Shown piece by piece: positions 36,201 to 44,500 of a stretch of 64,000 nt of DNA. The notes under the pieces were generated by a model. That model was not told the DNA's origin. It saw nothing but the letters and a program-made list of their open reading frames with translations, and did no database searches. The translations under genes were made by a program, and so were the position numbers. Position 1 is the first letter of the stretch, and every line of letters starts with the position of its first letter. Origin of the DNA: Chaetorhynchus papuensis (lineage: Eukaryota > Chordata > Aves > Passeriformes > Rhipiduridae); NCBI GenBank assembly GCA_013396525.1, contig VWYX01001334.1:1-64000 (forward strand). The letters run 5' to 3'.

Positions 36201-39200
36201 ACATGACATGATTAAAAAAACCCAACTGCCTTCATGATTGCTTATAATTAAAAACACATAAGGAAACAATTGCCTTCAGAATTTGCCCATGCTGTTACTG
36301 TGCATGAACTGAATGGCTGAAGCAGCAGGCAGCATACATAACTGATGGAATGGCAAATGAGAGCTCTTCATTTTTTATTCCTTTTTATATGTAGAGAATT
36401 CTTAAAATCCTGTGCTTTGCTCCTTTAGTTAGAATGAGAAGGGCTTGTATTGCCCTGTGGGGCAGGAGCAGGATGGATAACAAGTACTTTGATTGGTGTG
36501 CTGGAAACTAAGTTATAGAATTGCTTGTTTGACCTTTGTTGTAAACTCTTCCTGTTTAGGAAAGGACAGCCAGCATCATAATTCCCATGGTGACACATTT
36601 CAGATGAATGGCATTCAGACAGAAGAAGTGAGCAAATTGAAAGAGGAATTGGAAGAGTGGAAAAACAAGCATGAGCTGCTGCAAGGGCAGTTAAAGGAAA
36701 AGGATTCTGTGATAGAAAAATTGGTAAGTACTGTCTCAGTGGGACTTGATCCAGCTGCCAATTCCTGGTTTTAAGGGTAACTTGCCTTAAGCTGTGCACG
36801 TCCTCATTGTGGTGGCAGCCAAGCCATCCTGATGGATTGCATGCTGGAAATAGGGAATATGGTGGGAGATGGCTTGAGCAGAGCCTTGTCTGCCTCAGAC
36901 AGTTGCCAAGCAGAATCGGTGCAGCTGTAGAATCAGTGGTTTATAGCCTGTTTTCAAAGGGGGGGAAAAAAATGGTAGGGATGTGCTAGGAGCTTAGAGC
37001 TGTGTCACAGTGCAGGGTGGTACGTGCTGTGTTTATTTGGTGCACGTCTCCTGCATCTGCACTGGTGACAGGTCCTTCTGCACCCCCGTTGGAGGACACA
37101 ATCCAGCTGCTCTCACTTGATCAGAGAGCTTTGTGCATTGCTTAGCCTGCTTGTGGCTTCTCTGCTGGGAATTTTGTTAATGGAACAACAGCTAGGGTTT
37201 TTTTGACATGATTACATTTAGAATTCTAGTACTAAAGCTGATTTTCTGTTGTTCTTACAGAATTCTTCCCAGTTGGAAATGGGAACTACAGAGCAGTCTT
37301 CACAGACCAGCAAATTTGGTGGCTTGGAGCACAATAATGAGCTACAGAAGGTGAACTTGTGTTATTTCAGCAAAGCTGGAGTGAACAGGGGTAGCTTGGG
37401 ATGGGAAGGGAGCTTTACCCTTCAGGGAGGCGCATTGATTCCTGAATGCGTTGCTGTTTTTCGTCAGGTATCTTTGTGATGATGGTCCTGATCTTGGAGC
37501 ATCAAGGTTATGCATCTAAAACTGAATAGGTTGTTTTCACTAAGCAGGTTTCAGCCAGCAGAAGACACTTGAACTGACTTGCAAAATGTGTTTATCCAGT
37601 GCAAAATGTATGTTTAAATGCTGGTATGAAACTTTCCAGGTATTAGGTGTACAGCACAGAATAAGTGTCTAAACTGGAGGTTCAGTTCTTTAAGGTAGCT
37701 GTTGCTCAAAAAATACCTGGCAGAGTTCCTCTGGTTGGAGAACTAATGGTGCCTGGATTAATAAGTCATCGTGGGTTTCTGCACCAAGAAGGGCAATGCA
37801 CAGATGGCACCGATGGGAGTGCAAGTGGTATGAAACACCTTTATAAAAGTGACTGAGGCTCATACATGTGCCTGGGTTGGGCATTCCACAGAAAAGAAGA
37901 GTTTGTAAGAGCAGGGTGGACAATGGTGCACGTTGCTGTCTAGCCTTGTCCTTTAGGGAAAGAGCTGTTGTGGTCCCATTGAGAGGCAGCTTTCCTGTTA
38001 CATTTGCTAGTATGAAGAAGTTAGTCTGGGAGCATTTAAGCTCAGGAAAATGTAATGTGATAATCTTGTTTTATCAAATTAACTGAAAAGTTTTGTCTCT
38101 GTTTCCCAAAGGAGTTAGAAATGCTCAGGAGTCAGATACAGCTGCAGTCTGCAGAAATCTCTAAGCTTCAGATGGAGAATCAAAAGCTGCAAGTAATGGT
38201 ACAAGTGAATAAGTTGCTTCTTTTATCCATGAGAACTAAATCTTCAAGACTTGCCTTGCTGCTACTGTCTGTAGCTACTTTCCTAAACCAAGCTTGTTTT
38301 AAGTGCGCACAGATTCAACGGTGTTTCAAATTAAGTAATGAGTTACCCAGACAAATCCTTCATGAGTGTGGAGGGGACTTTTAGTCAAGTTAGTGCTCTC
38401 TGATGGCACTGGTCCTCAGTGTTTTTAAACAATTGTCAACTATTGGCTGTTCCAAGCTATACTCTAATGAAAGGAAGTAGCCTTTGTGAGGCACAACTGT
38501 GATTCTTACACAGGAGACAGATCACTATTCTTACAAACAGCTGAGGATACTAATTTGAAAGTTGATGTACAGTTGAAGGGCAAATGATAGGGGCATCTGT
38601 CTGTGCAGGCCTCCCAACGCTGCAGAAGTTTTTTTGGCTTTATACTGAACTGATGAGGCAGTAAAGCTTTGTGGCTAAATAAATATGACTGTCTTCAAAA
38701 CTGATGAACAGCTTTAGAAAGGGAGTGTTGGGCTACAGAACCTGAAGAAGTTGTCGGAAAATGTTCCAGACACTTTAACAGCAGAGCCAACAGATCAAGC
38801 TGTGGGAACATAGGCCCCATGACCAGTTGACAAACAAGTGGTTCATGTGCACACGGTCTGAGAGAGGCAGGCTCAGCTGCTCAGAGGGAAGATGCCATTG
38901 CACTGGTCCTGGTGGCCACATGTGCTCGTGAGGCAGAGGCGTGTCCCGGTGTCCCACCAGCTGTCAGGCCACCTCAAGGCCATCCCACATCCTACTGCCT
39001 CCCTTGCTTGGAGTACTGGCTTAAGTGTGCTCCACTGGTCTCAAATTTGTGCCATGTAGCAGTTGCAGCTGACAGGCAGCTGCCACATTTTGGAAATAAC
39101 TTTGTGTAGGACTGAGATGAAACTGCTGCTATTTTTAGTAGTCTTATGCAAAGAATTGGATCTTTAGCCTAATAAAAAGACTTCTGTGGCACTTCAGAAG

Positions 39201-40715
39201 TATCAGAGCAAAGGCGGATTGCCTGTAATAGGGTCTGCCTAGAAAAAACCCTGAAAGTCTTTCAAGTGCAGCTGCTATGAAATAAAGACTTCTCCTTGTG
39301 TTCTCCTCGGTGTGTGCAAGTCTGAGACCTGAGGAAGCTCAGATCTGTTTGCTGCTGCCTTGCAGCATGGCGTGTATGTAATCACAATACCTTGGCTATG
39401 CTGTAAAAAGAAAATATGCTTCTAAAAAAATGACTGTAATTTCTCAGCTTGCTGTCTTGCTGTGTGCAGCACTGAGAGTGAATTCCTTGTCTGTAGAATA
39501 CAACTGCAGATCCCATGTTAGGAGACAGTGGTGCAACAGCAGCAACCAGCTCTGAATTGGAAGGACGACTGGAGCAAGAAATAAAAGAACTGAAGGTGAG
39601 TAGTGGGTGAACACCACACCAAGCCATTGGATACTTGGCCTTCAATTAGGAGGCTTCTACAGTAGCCAAGACTAGTGGAAGTGGCTTGTTTCCCCATCAT
39701 CCTCAGTGTTTTCAGGCTCTGGAAGGGAAACTGGATGTCTCCTTCATTTTTCACTTGGAAAATGAAAACTTGTCTGCCTTTAAGGAGTTGGTAAGGGCAC
39801 TCTAGGGTATAGCTTTACTCTGACACGGACAGTCCAGTTTGACTGGGACTGTTAATACTGTTCCTACTTCATCCAAGTTGTAATAGTTTGGGTAAGGAGG
39901 TGTGTGTGGGGAGCAAGGCTCCAGGAACCAGTGGTGGGATGGAGCTGCTAAAGGTTGTATATAGAATGTGTTTGTAGGATACAGGGCTTCAGCTTTTCCT
40001 ATGCTTGTATTGTAACTTGATTTTCCCTGTTGTCAGAGTCAAGTCAAAGCCCTTTCTGAGGAGAAGGAATCACTAAAGCAGCACCTGGACTCATCCAGTA
40101 GTACGGTTGCTATATTGCAAGATGAGAAAAGTAAATTGCAGCGAGAAGTTGCAGAATCCAAGAAAGAACAGGATGATCTCCTGGTGCTTTTGGCTGACCA
40201 GGATCAGAAAATATCTGCACTGAAGATCAAATTGAAGGACCTTGGTGTACCGGTAAGCAAAGGAATGGATCCAGTGAGTTCTTGGGTCTGAGGCAGGTCT
40301 GGGCATGGTAATACTTGATCCAAAAAGCCTGGTGAGGCCCCTTTCTACAAGTAGAGGAAAGTTAAATCTACCAGAGTTACTTTTTCAACTTCTGTTGGCA
40401 GCCATCAATGAAAGATGACCACTGCCTGTTGTCCCCAGTGGCCAGCCATCTTCAGCAGAGAAGAACCATGGACACTGCAAGAAGACAGTTGCATTTAATA
40501 AGCATTAATTGATCTGGCATAGTAGCTTTAGGTTATCTTTAAGCTTATTTGCACTCCTTGGCATTTGTCTTGCCTTCAAAAGGTTGCATCAGAATAAGGG
40601 ATATTACTGCTTACAAGAGATCTTGTGTTAATTACAGGTTGAAGATGAAGATGATACTGAATCTGGAGATCAAGGGGATGAAGATGAGGATGGGGATGAA
40701 GAGGAGCAAGACTAG
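15198..40715 (+). CDS. USO1: USO1 / p115 general vesicular transport factor (24 coding exons)
   Basis: USO1 (p115, VDP) is a peripheral Golgi tether. It acts with Rab1, GM130, giantin and SNAREs in ER-to-Golgi and intra-Golgi traffic. Exons: 15198-15263, 15528-15614, 15735-15799, 20037-20116, 23634-23734, 24660-24762, 24915-24970, 25216-25336, 26603-26781, 27225-27365, 28160-28248, 28743-28897, 29149-29360, 32477-32587, 33234-33352, 33559-33740, 34607-34728, 35659-35797, 36560-36723, 37261-37350, 38112-38192, 39497-39595, 40037-40252, 40638-40715. They sum to 2856 nt with consistent phases: 951 residues plus TAG, against about 960 in mammals. Residues 1 to about 640 are the armadillo-like globular head, about 640-925 the coiled-coil tail, and 927-951 an acidic tail ending in EEEQD. 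The head is nearly identical to mammalian p115; the coiled coil is more divergent. The ESGDQ motif, the known serine phosphorylation site of the acidic tail, is kept. Confidence 0.97.
15528..15614 (+). CDS. USO1: USO1 coding exon 2 (residues 23-51)
   Basis: Acceptor TTCCAG, donor CAAG|GTAAGT. Encodes IQKLCDRVASSTLLDDRRDA, the first armadillo-like helices of the head. Confidence 0.97.
15735..15799 (+). CDS. USO1: USO1 coding exon 3 (residues 52-73)
   Basis: Acceptor AAACAG, donor GATCG|GTAAGC. Encodes KYRLEVGIQAMEHLIHVLQT. The split Arg codon joins exon 4. Confidence 0.97.
15800..20036 (+). other. USO1 intron 3
   Basis: The largest USO1 intron (4.2 kb). It has a T-rich run near 19266-19288. 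No exon, RNA gene or recognisable transposon is seen. Confidence 0.85.
20037..20116 (+). CDS. USO1: USO1 coding exon 4 (residues 73-100)
   Basis: Acceptor TTGCAG, donor CAAG|GTAAGC. Encodes SDSEIIGYALDTLYNVISND followed by an acidic LEEEEQ loop. Confidence 0.97.
20117..23633 (+). other. USO1 intron 4 (holds the candidate microexon)
   Basis: 3.5 kb. Apart from the candidate microexon at 21090-21101, I see no coding sequence or recognised repeat. Confidence 0.8.
21090..21101 (+). CDS. USO1: Candidate 12-nt microexon of USO1 (encodes DDSE)
   Basis: ATGACTCTGAAG is preceded by a T-rich tract and CTGACAG, and followed by GTAAAA. Both sides are phase 1, so inclusion adds four acidic residues (DDSE) to the acidic loop between exons 4 and 5 without a frame change. 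It is absent from the 951-residue model. Transcript support is unknown. Confidence 0.55.
23634..23734 (+). CDS. USO1: USO1 coding exon 5 (residues 100-133)
   Basis: Acceptor TTACAG, donor GGAG|GTAAGT. Encodes EENSAKQVDDLGSQFTEIFI and KQQENVTLLLTLVE. Confidence 0.97.
23934..24210 (-). mobile_element. CR1 LINE 3' fragment, antisense, about 280 bp
   Basis: Starts GAATCACAGAGCCATTTAGG. It continues through 'ggatcatagagtccaac', 'acacttccagggatgactcc' and 'cctgggcagtctgtt', the recognisable avian CR1 3' end in reverse orientation. It sits in USO1 intron 5. It is moderately diverged, so old. Confidence 0.88.
24660..24762 (+). CDS. USO1: USO1 coding exon 6 (residues 134-168)
   Basis: Acceptor TTTCAG, donor ATGG|GTGAGT. 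Encodes EFDFHVRWPGVKLLTSLLKQ and then VQQIILVSPMG. Confidence 0.97.
24915..24970 (+). CDS. USO1: USO1 coding exon 7 (residues 168-186)
   Basis: Acceptor TCGCAG, donor GAT|GTAAGT. Encodes GVSRLMDLLADSREVIRND. Confidence 0.97.
25216..25336 (+). CDS. USO1: USO1 coding exon 8 (residues 187-227)
   Basis: Acceptor GTCAAG, donor GGAG|GTACAG. Encodes GVLLLQQLTKSNAAIQKIVA and then ERLLDIITEEGNSDG. Confidence 0.97.
26603..26781 (+). CDS. USO1: USO1 coding exon 9 (residues 227-286)
   Basis: Acceptor CATCAG, donor GCAG|GTAAAA. Encodes GIVVEDCLLLLQNLLKNNNS, FFKEGSYIQRMKPWF and KVTNLHLMLQ. Confidence 0.97.
27225..27365 (+). CDS. USO1: USO1 coding exon 10 (residues 287-333)
   Basis: Acceptor CTGTAG, donor AGAA|GTAAGA. 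Encodes LVRVLVSPTNPPGATSSCQK and then LCTILMATGVPADILTE. Confidence 0.97.
28160..28248 (+). CDS. USO1: USO1 coding exon 11 (residues 334-363)
   Basis: Acceptor CCCTAG, donor CAAG|GTAGAG. Encodes TINTVSEVIRGCQTNQDYFA and SVNAPSNPP. This is about where the conserved p115 head family domain begins. Confidence 0.97.
28743..28897 (+). CDS. USO1: USO1 coding exon 12 (residues 363-415)
   Basis: Acceptor CAACAG, donor GACG|GTAGGC. Encodes RPAIVVLLMSMVNERQPFVL and then KNQKGQGEIVSTLLPSTID. Confidence 0.97.
29149..29360 (+). CDS. USO1: USO1 coding exon 13 (residues 415-485), unusually GC-rich
   Basis: Acceptor TGGTAG, donor GCAG|GTACGG. Encodes ATGNSVSAGQLLCGGLFSTD, SNWCAAVALAHALQENAT and LLQQCTNILSQ. 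About nine of 70 complete codons end in A or T, in sharp contrast with the AT-rich third positions of the flanking exons. The protein itself is normal. Confidence 0.96.
29392..30014. other. Assembly gap (623 N) inside USO1 intron 13
   Basis: A run of N begins 31 nt after the exon 13 donor. Exon 14 follows exon 13 in phase and in family order, so no coding sequence is missing. Confidence 0.99.
30061..30193. repeat. Three long poly-T tracts beside the gap
   Basis: T runs of 22, 18 and 17 at 30061, 30119 and 30177, separated by unrelated 36- and 40-nt spacers. They are in intron 13 of USO1. Confidence 0.9.
31164..31183. repeat. CCTG/TGCC tetranucleotide microsatellite
   Basis: About four CCTG-type units in USO1 intron 13. 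It is short and interrupted. Confidence 0.8.
32477..32587 (+). CDS. USO1: USO1 coding exon 14 (residues 486-522)
   Basis: Acceptor TCACAG. The donor TTTT|GTATCCTT is not U2-like. Encodes GSKVQTRVGLLMLLCTWLSN and AVTHFLHNPANVPF. Confidence 0.96.
32588..33233 (+). other. USO1: USO1 intron 14, probable U12-type (minor spliceosome) intron
   Basis: The donor GTATCCTTGA matches the U12-type GT-AG 5' splice site (RTATCCTT). A TCCTTATCA element at 33215-33223 resembles the U12 branch site, about 13 nt before the acceptor. The acceptor has no polypyrimidine tract. The neighbouring USO1 introns I placed have U2-like donors. Confidence 0.78.
33234..33352 (+). CDS. USO1: USO1 coding exon 15 (residues 523-562)
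   Basis: The acceptor GTTGTAG lacks a pyrimidine tract. Encodes LTGQIAENLGEEEQLVQGLC and ISIYYNDNSLENYR. A second AG seven bases in would break the frame, so the first AG is chosen. Donor GGAA|GTAAGT. Confidence 0.95.
33559..33740 (+). CDS. USO1: USO1 coding exon 16 (residues 562-623)
   Basis: Acceptor TTGTAG, donor GAAG|GTGAGA. Encodes KEKLKQLIEKRIGRENFIEK, GFISKHELYSRAAQKPQP and FDHEFTKLVKELE. This is the end of the globular head. Confidence 0.97.
34607..34728 (+). CDS. USO1: USO1 coding exon 17 (residues 623-663), start of coiled coil
   Basis: Acceptor TGGCAG, donor GCAG|GTAAGA. Encodes GVISKAIYKSSEEDKKEEEV and then LEQHDNIVTHYKKVIREQ. This is the first coiled-coil segment, described in the family as related to SNARE motifs. 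Confidence 0.97.
35659..35797 (+). CDS. USO1: USO1 coding exon 18 (residues 664-710)
   Basis: Acceptor TCACAG, donor CTAG|GTAGGC. Encodes DQELEELKQRINTLTSQNEQ and QVSQIQQHKDQYNLLKVQL. Heptad-like coiled coil. Confidence 0.97.
36560..36723 (+). CDS. USO1: USO1 coding exon 19 (residues 710-764)
   Basis: Acceptor GTTTAG, donor ATTG|GTAAGT. A His/Ser/Gly-containing break (GKDSQHHNSHGD) is followed by a new coiled coil, EEVSKLKEELEEWKNK. Confidence 0.96.
37261..37350 (+). CDS. USO1: USO1 coding exon 20 (residues 765-794)
   Basis: Acceptor TTACAG, donor GAAG|GTGAAC. Ser/Thr/Gln-rich linker (NSSQLEMGTTEQSSQTSKFG), one of the least conserved parts of p115. Read-through of the donor would add about 43 residues before a stop. 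Confidence 0.92.
38112..38192 (+). CDS. USO1: USO1 coding exon 21 (residues 795-821)
   Basis: Acceptor CAAAG, donor GCAA|GTAATG. Encodes ELEMLRSQIQLQSAEISKLQ and MENQKLQ, a coiled coil matching the mammalian KSQLNSQSVEI region. Confidence 0.93.
39497..39595 (+). CDS. USO1: USO1 coding exon 22 (residues 822-854)
   Basis: Acceptor CTGTAG, donor GAAG|GTGAGT. A small-residue linker (NTTADPMLGDSGATAATSSE) is followed by LEGRLEQEIKELK, homologous to the mammalian EGRLSALLQETKELK. Confidence 0.93.
40037..40252 (+). CDS. USO1: USO1 coding exon 23 (residues 855-926)
   Basis: Acceptor TGTCAG, donor ACCG|GTAAGC. Encodes SQVKALSEEKESLKQHLDSS, then the strongly conserved KKEQDDLLVLLADQDQKI. It is the end of the coiled coil. 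Confidence 0.97.
40638..40715 (+). CDS. USO1: USO1 last coding exon, acidic tail (residues 927-951) and stop
   Basis: Acceptor TTACAG; stop TAG at 40713-40715. Encodes VEDEDDTESGDQGDEDEDGD and then EEEQD. The acidic C-terminus binds GM130 and giantin in the family. Its end differs from the mammalian DLDHI-type end. Confidence 0.96.
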   Translation, partial: VEDEDDTESGDQGDEDEDGDEEEQD

Positions 40716-41595
40716 AATGCTATTGTGTGTTACCATGAAAACTAGATTGCATTGTTATTGGGGAAAAATCTATTACTGGTGTACAAAGGAAAACATCTGC
40801 TTATGGGAAGCAGATGGGGAAATGACAACCATGGGCCTAGTTACAAGTTACTCAAGTGTTGGAAAAACCTTTGTACTAGGTAAAGCAAACAAAACCCAGT
40901 TTCAGTTCTACATGAATATCCCGAGTTCTACTTGTTTAGAAGTTGCTTCAGACACTGTTTAAAGCAGAGGATGACAATGTTGCTGCCTTGGTTCATTGTC
41001 ATTGACAGTTCTGTGCATTTGTCTATGGTTTTAACTTCCTTGAGCTCTTAACATAATTAAATACAAAAGTATTTGGTTTAACATCTGTCACATGGAGTCA
41101 TTGCCCCTGCCTTCAGCACGGAGCTTCAGTGTAGTTTGTGGCTTCCTCTCAAGAGCAGGGGGAGGCAGAAGGGGTGGGGGTGGCCTCGGCCAGCCTGGGG
41201 CCTGGTTCTGGGGGTTCCAGGGGCCCTGCACACAGATGTGTGCCTGGACACCTGCCCTGGCTGCACTTGGAACGCCCTGGGGAACCACAGCACTCTGCTA
41301 ATGACATGGAAGAGTTTTCATTGAAAGCTGTGCAAGAAACAGAGCCTTGGGGTGAAGAATTGCTGTGGACAACAATGACCAGTACACTCTGAGATCTAAT
41401 GTGCTACTGAGTCAGCATCAATCTAAGTTAAAATCTTATTGACTACTTCAGTAAGGAAATGAAAACTACTCTGATTTATATAACTTATTGGCTCTTTATG
41501 AGTAAATAAAAGATGAGATTTTAAAAGAATTGAGAATGGTAAATGCATCAAGTTTTTTCTTTTTGGTAATAAAGAGACTATGTCTACTTAGTCCT
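40716..41595 (+). other. USO1: USO1 3' UTR with tandem poly(A) signals
   Basis: Candidate signals are ATTAAA at 41056-41061, AATAAA at 41505-41510 and AATAAA at 41568-41573. A GC-rich block (about 41100-41290) lies between the first and second signal. The true end is not known. Confidence 0.75.
41505..41573 (+). terminator. Distal poly(A) signals of USO1
   Basis: Two AATAAA hexamers 63 nt apart, with a T-rich segment between them and T/C-rich sequence after the second. Confidence 0.7.
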
Positions 41596-41599
41596 CATT

Positions 41600-44500
41600 T
41601 AATTCTCTTGTCCTAATTTAAAAGCATACTGCTCCTAAGAGCATCTGAAATCAGTCCAGTCTGGCAGATTAAGGTGGAGGTTCACTTCTTGTTTTTTTAG
41701 AATACTACAGCCTTCAGCGAATGTTTATTTTTGAAAATGGTCCAAGAAAGTTAACCAAAATGTGGGTAGGGAGTTTGGGGACTGGACAAATGGGTTACAA
41801 ACAGGTTCTAAAAAAGCCTGTTCAAAGTGCCTTTCCCACTTGGAAAACCTGTTTTATGGACTATTCTAGTGCACCATCCTAGTCTGTCTTCCTGCTGATA
41901 GCAGACATGTCTGGTGATAACTGCATTATGGTCAAATGGAGGTATTCACTTGCCTGCGTTCTTGGCTGTGTCATGAAAATTAGATTTATTCTTAATTCTT
42001 TGGAATCTTTTCTTGTCCCACCGTGACTGGGGCATCATGAACACAGGGTTGTTTTCCTCACTGCACCCCATTTGCATCCCTGGCACAGGGTGTCTTTGCC
42101 AATGCAAGCAGCTGCTGCCAGCATGAAGGTAAATCCATCACAGATTTCTTGTTGGCTTGTTGCAGGTGCTCCCATTGATACAGAGAAACAGAAAGATGTG
42201 CAGAGCTGCAGAGAGCACTGGGAGGGAAGAGCAAGTAATTCTGATGAGGGCATGCTGACATCAGCTCACCAACACCCACGGGGAGGGCAGAGCTGGGGCC
42301 TTACACACCATGGCCAGAGCAGGCAGTGCAGGTCCCTTCACCTACAGCCTTTCCATGATGGGTTTCCCGGAATGGTCACATGCTTCCCTGTCTGAACATG
42401 TGGGAGGGCTTTGTCATTTCTTTAAGGCAGGTGCTACACTCTTCTGGGCCAGCTGTTTGCAAAATGTGGATTTCAGGGAAGCAAAAGCAGCCTGACCTGT
42501 GTTACCAGCCTCTGCCAGGTGCTAGGCTCCTGTAAGCTCAAAAACTGACAAACCCTCTTCATTTGTGTGAAGTTTTTTCCTAGAATTTATTTTCAACAAA
42601 GGGGTTGGCAGTGCATAGAAGCCTAAGAGATACTTCTTTTTGTGAATACTTTACTAGAAAGATTGTCTCCCTTTCTTTCAACTACAGGAATGAGGGGAAG
42701 TTTGAATGGGGAGAGACTGGAGACTATTTGAGGGGGAAACTGCCGAGCAATGAGCCCCTGGCCTGTGTGGCACAGGTGAAACTGGTTGCTGAGCAATGAG
42801 CCCCTGGCCTCTGTGGCACTCAGGTGAGGCAGGTGTGGGGATCTGTGGAACACAGATACTCACTACAGCCCTTGGGATGGCTGTCAGTACTGTGAGTGGC
42901 CAGTGGCTGTGGGGGATTTAATGCTGGCAAACACCTCTTGGGATAGGTGAGGGGCCCCTGTACCACCTGCAGTGTCATTTGCCATTGTCCCACAGGAAAG
43001 TTCCTCCCTTAGCTCCTAAGAGACCTGGAGGAGAATCAGGGCCTTTTCTCCCATTCCTCATGAGTGCCCAAGTGTTCAGCAAGCAGCATCTCCTTTAAAT
43101 AGACTGGGTCACCCCAGCTTTGTGCATTTATGTGCAGGGGGACAGCAGCTGCAGAAGGACAAATGCCATCAGACAAGAGCAGAGCCCCTGTGGGGGGCCA
43201 TGTTTGCACTTTGCTTCTATAGCCAAACTCTGCTGTGGAAAGAGGAGTGCAACAGATTGCTCATTTGCTCCCTGCCCCTCTCAGTTGCTCCTGAAGGTGT
43301 GACTGCTGTGCCACTTGGCCTCACACCTGCATAGAGCCGCTGTGCATGGAGCAGCCTCAAAGCGTCCCTTTCCAGAAATGGCTGTGGGGAAGCTCGAGTC
43401 TCCATGCTCACCTGGTATGCTGATCCAGCTAAAATGACTTTTGAAAACTCACGGGCCCTCTCTATGGAGGCAGGTGGTGAATCTGTCACTAGATAGGTAG
43501 TTGTGGCACTTATAAGCTGCTCTTTGCTAATTTTATAGCTCCATTGTGCAGACTCTGGATTTTACTGTACATATCCAGCTCCTTTTCTCAATGAAGCAGG
43601 TGCTAGAACATGACATTTATTTCAAATGGCATTTCAGAAACAAGAACTGGGTCTGGACAAGCTTGTGATCATGTCCTATCACTTCTATAAGAAACCAATA
43701 ACTTTATGACACTGTTCTTGATAAAGGACATCCCACTGGGAGCAAATGTTGAATGGTGATGCAATGGCTTTGAACCCTGAGGCTGATGTGAAGGTCAGGC
43801 CAAGGCCAAAAATACCGTTGGTGCAGTGTTGTGCCTTGAGGCTGAAAGTGTCACTGCTGGGCAAAGAGGGGACAGTCAGGGATCATTAACGCTGCTGGCA
43901 GGCAGCACGTGTTGTACCAGAAGCACTGTAACAGACCCCGGGGCAGCCAGCCCGCCTGATTGCAAGGAAATACCAGTGCCAGTCAAGAAGGGATGTGGCT
44001 CTTCAGGCTGGTGCCTCCACACATGGGAAGGTCCTTGAGAAAGCACGTGCTCAGGGTTAGTGTTACAGAGTGGCCTCAGACCGGCCCCAGGACAGCAAGT
44101 GACAGACGAGCTCAGCACCAAGAAAAATGAATTAGCCCCAGTCTCTGGCAGGACCTGAGGCACGGCACAGCTGGGACCCTCTGGCAGCCCCGCAGCCAGA
44201 TCCTATCTCCGTCTGACCTGAGGTGTCCAGGCTACGTGACAGATGGGCAGAGAGGTGCTTCCCAGCTCCCAGTGCTGGCACTGAGCACACAGGTCACAAC
44301 ATCCGGCCCACGCTCCAGGCATGAGCCATTTCTGACTCCTCTCTTGCTGCGCCTCCATTTAGAGAAGGGAAGAACAGCCTGGATTTTATGCAAGTCCCTG
44401 GCTGTGTCTGGAAACGTCACCATGAACACGAACAGGGCAGCGTGGATATGTGCCTGGCTCTGCGGTCGCTGCATCTAAGTGATGCATGAGGGCATCTAAG

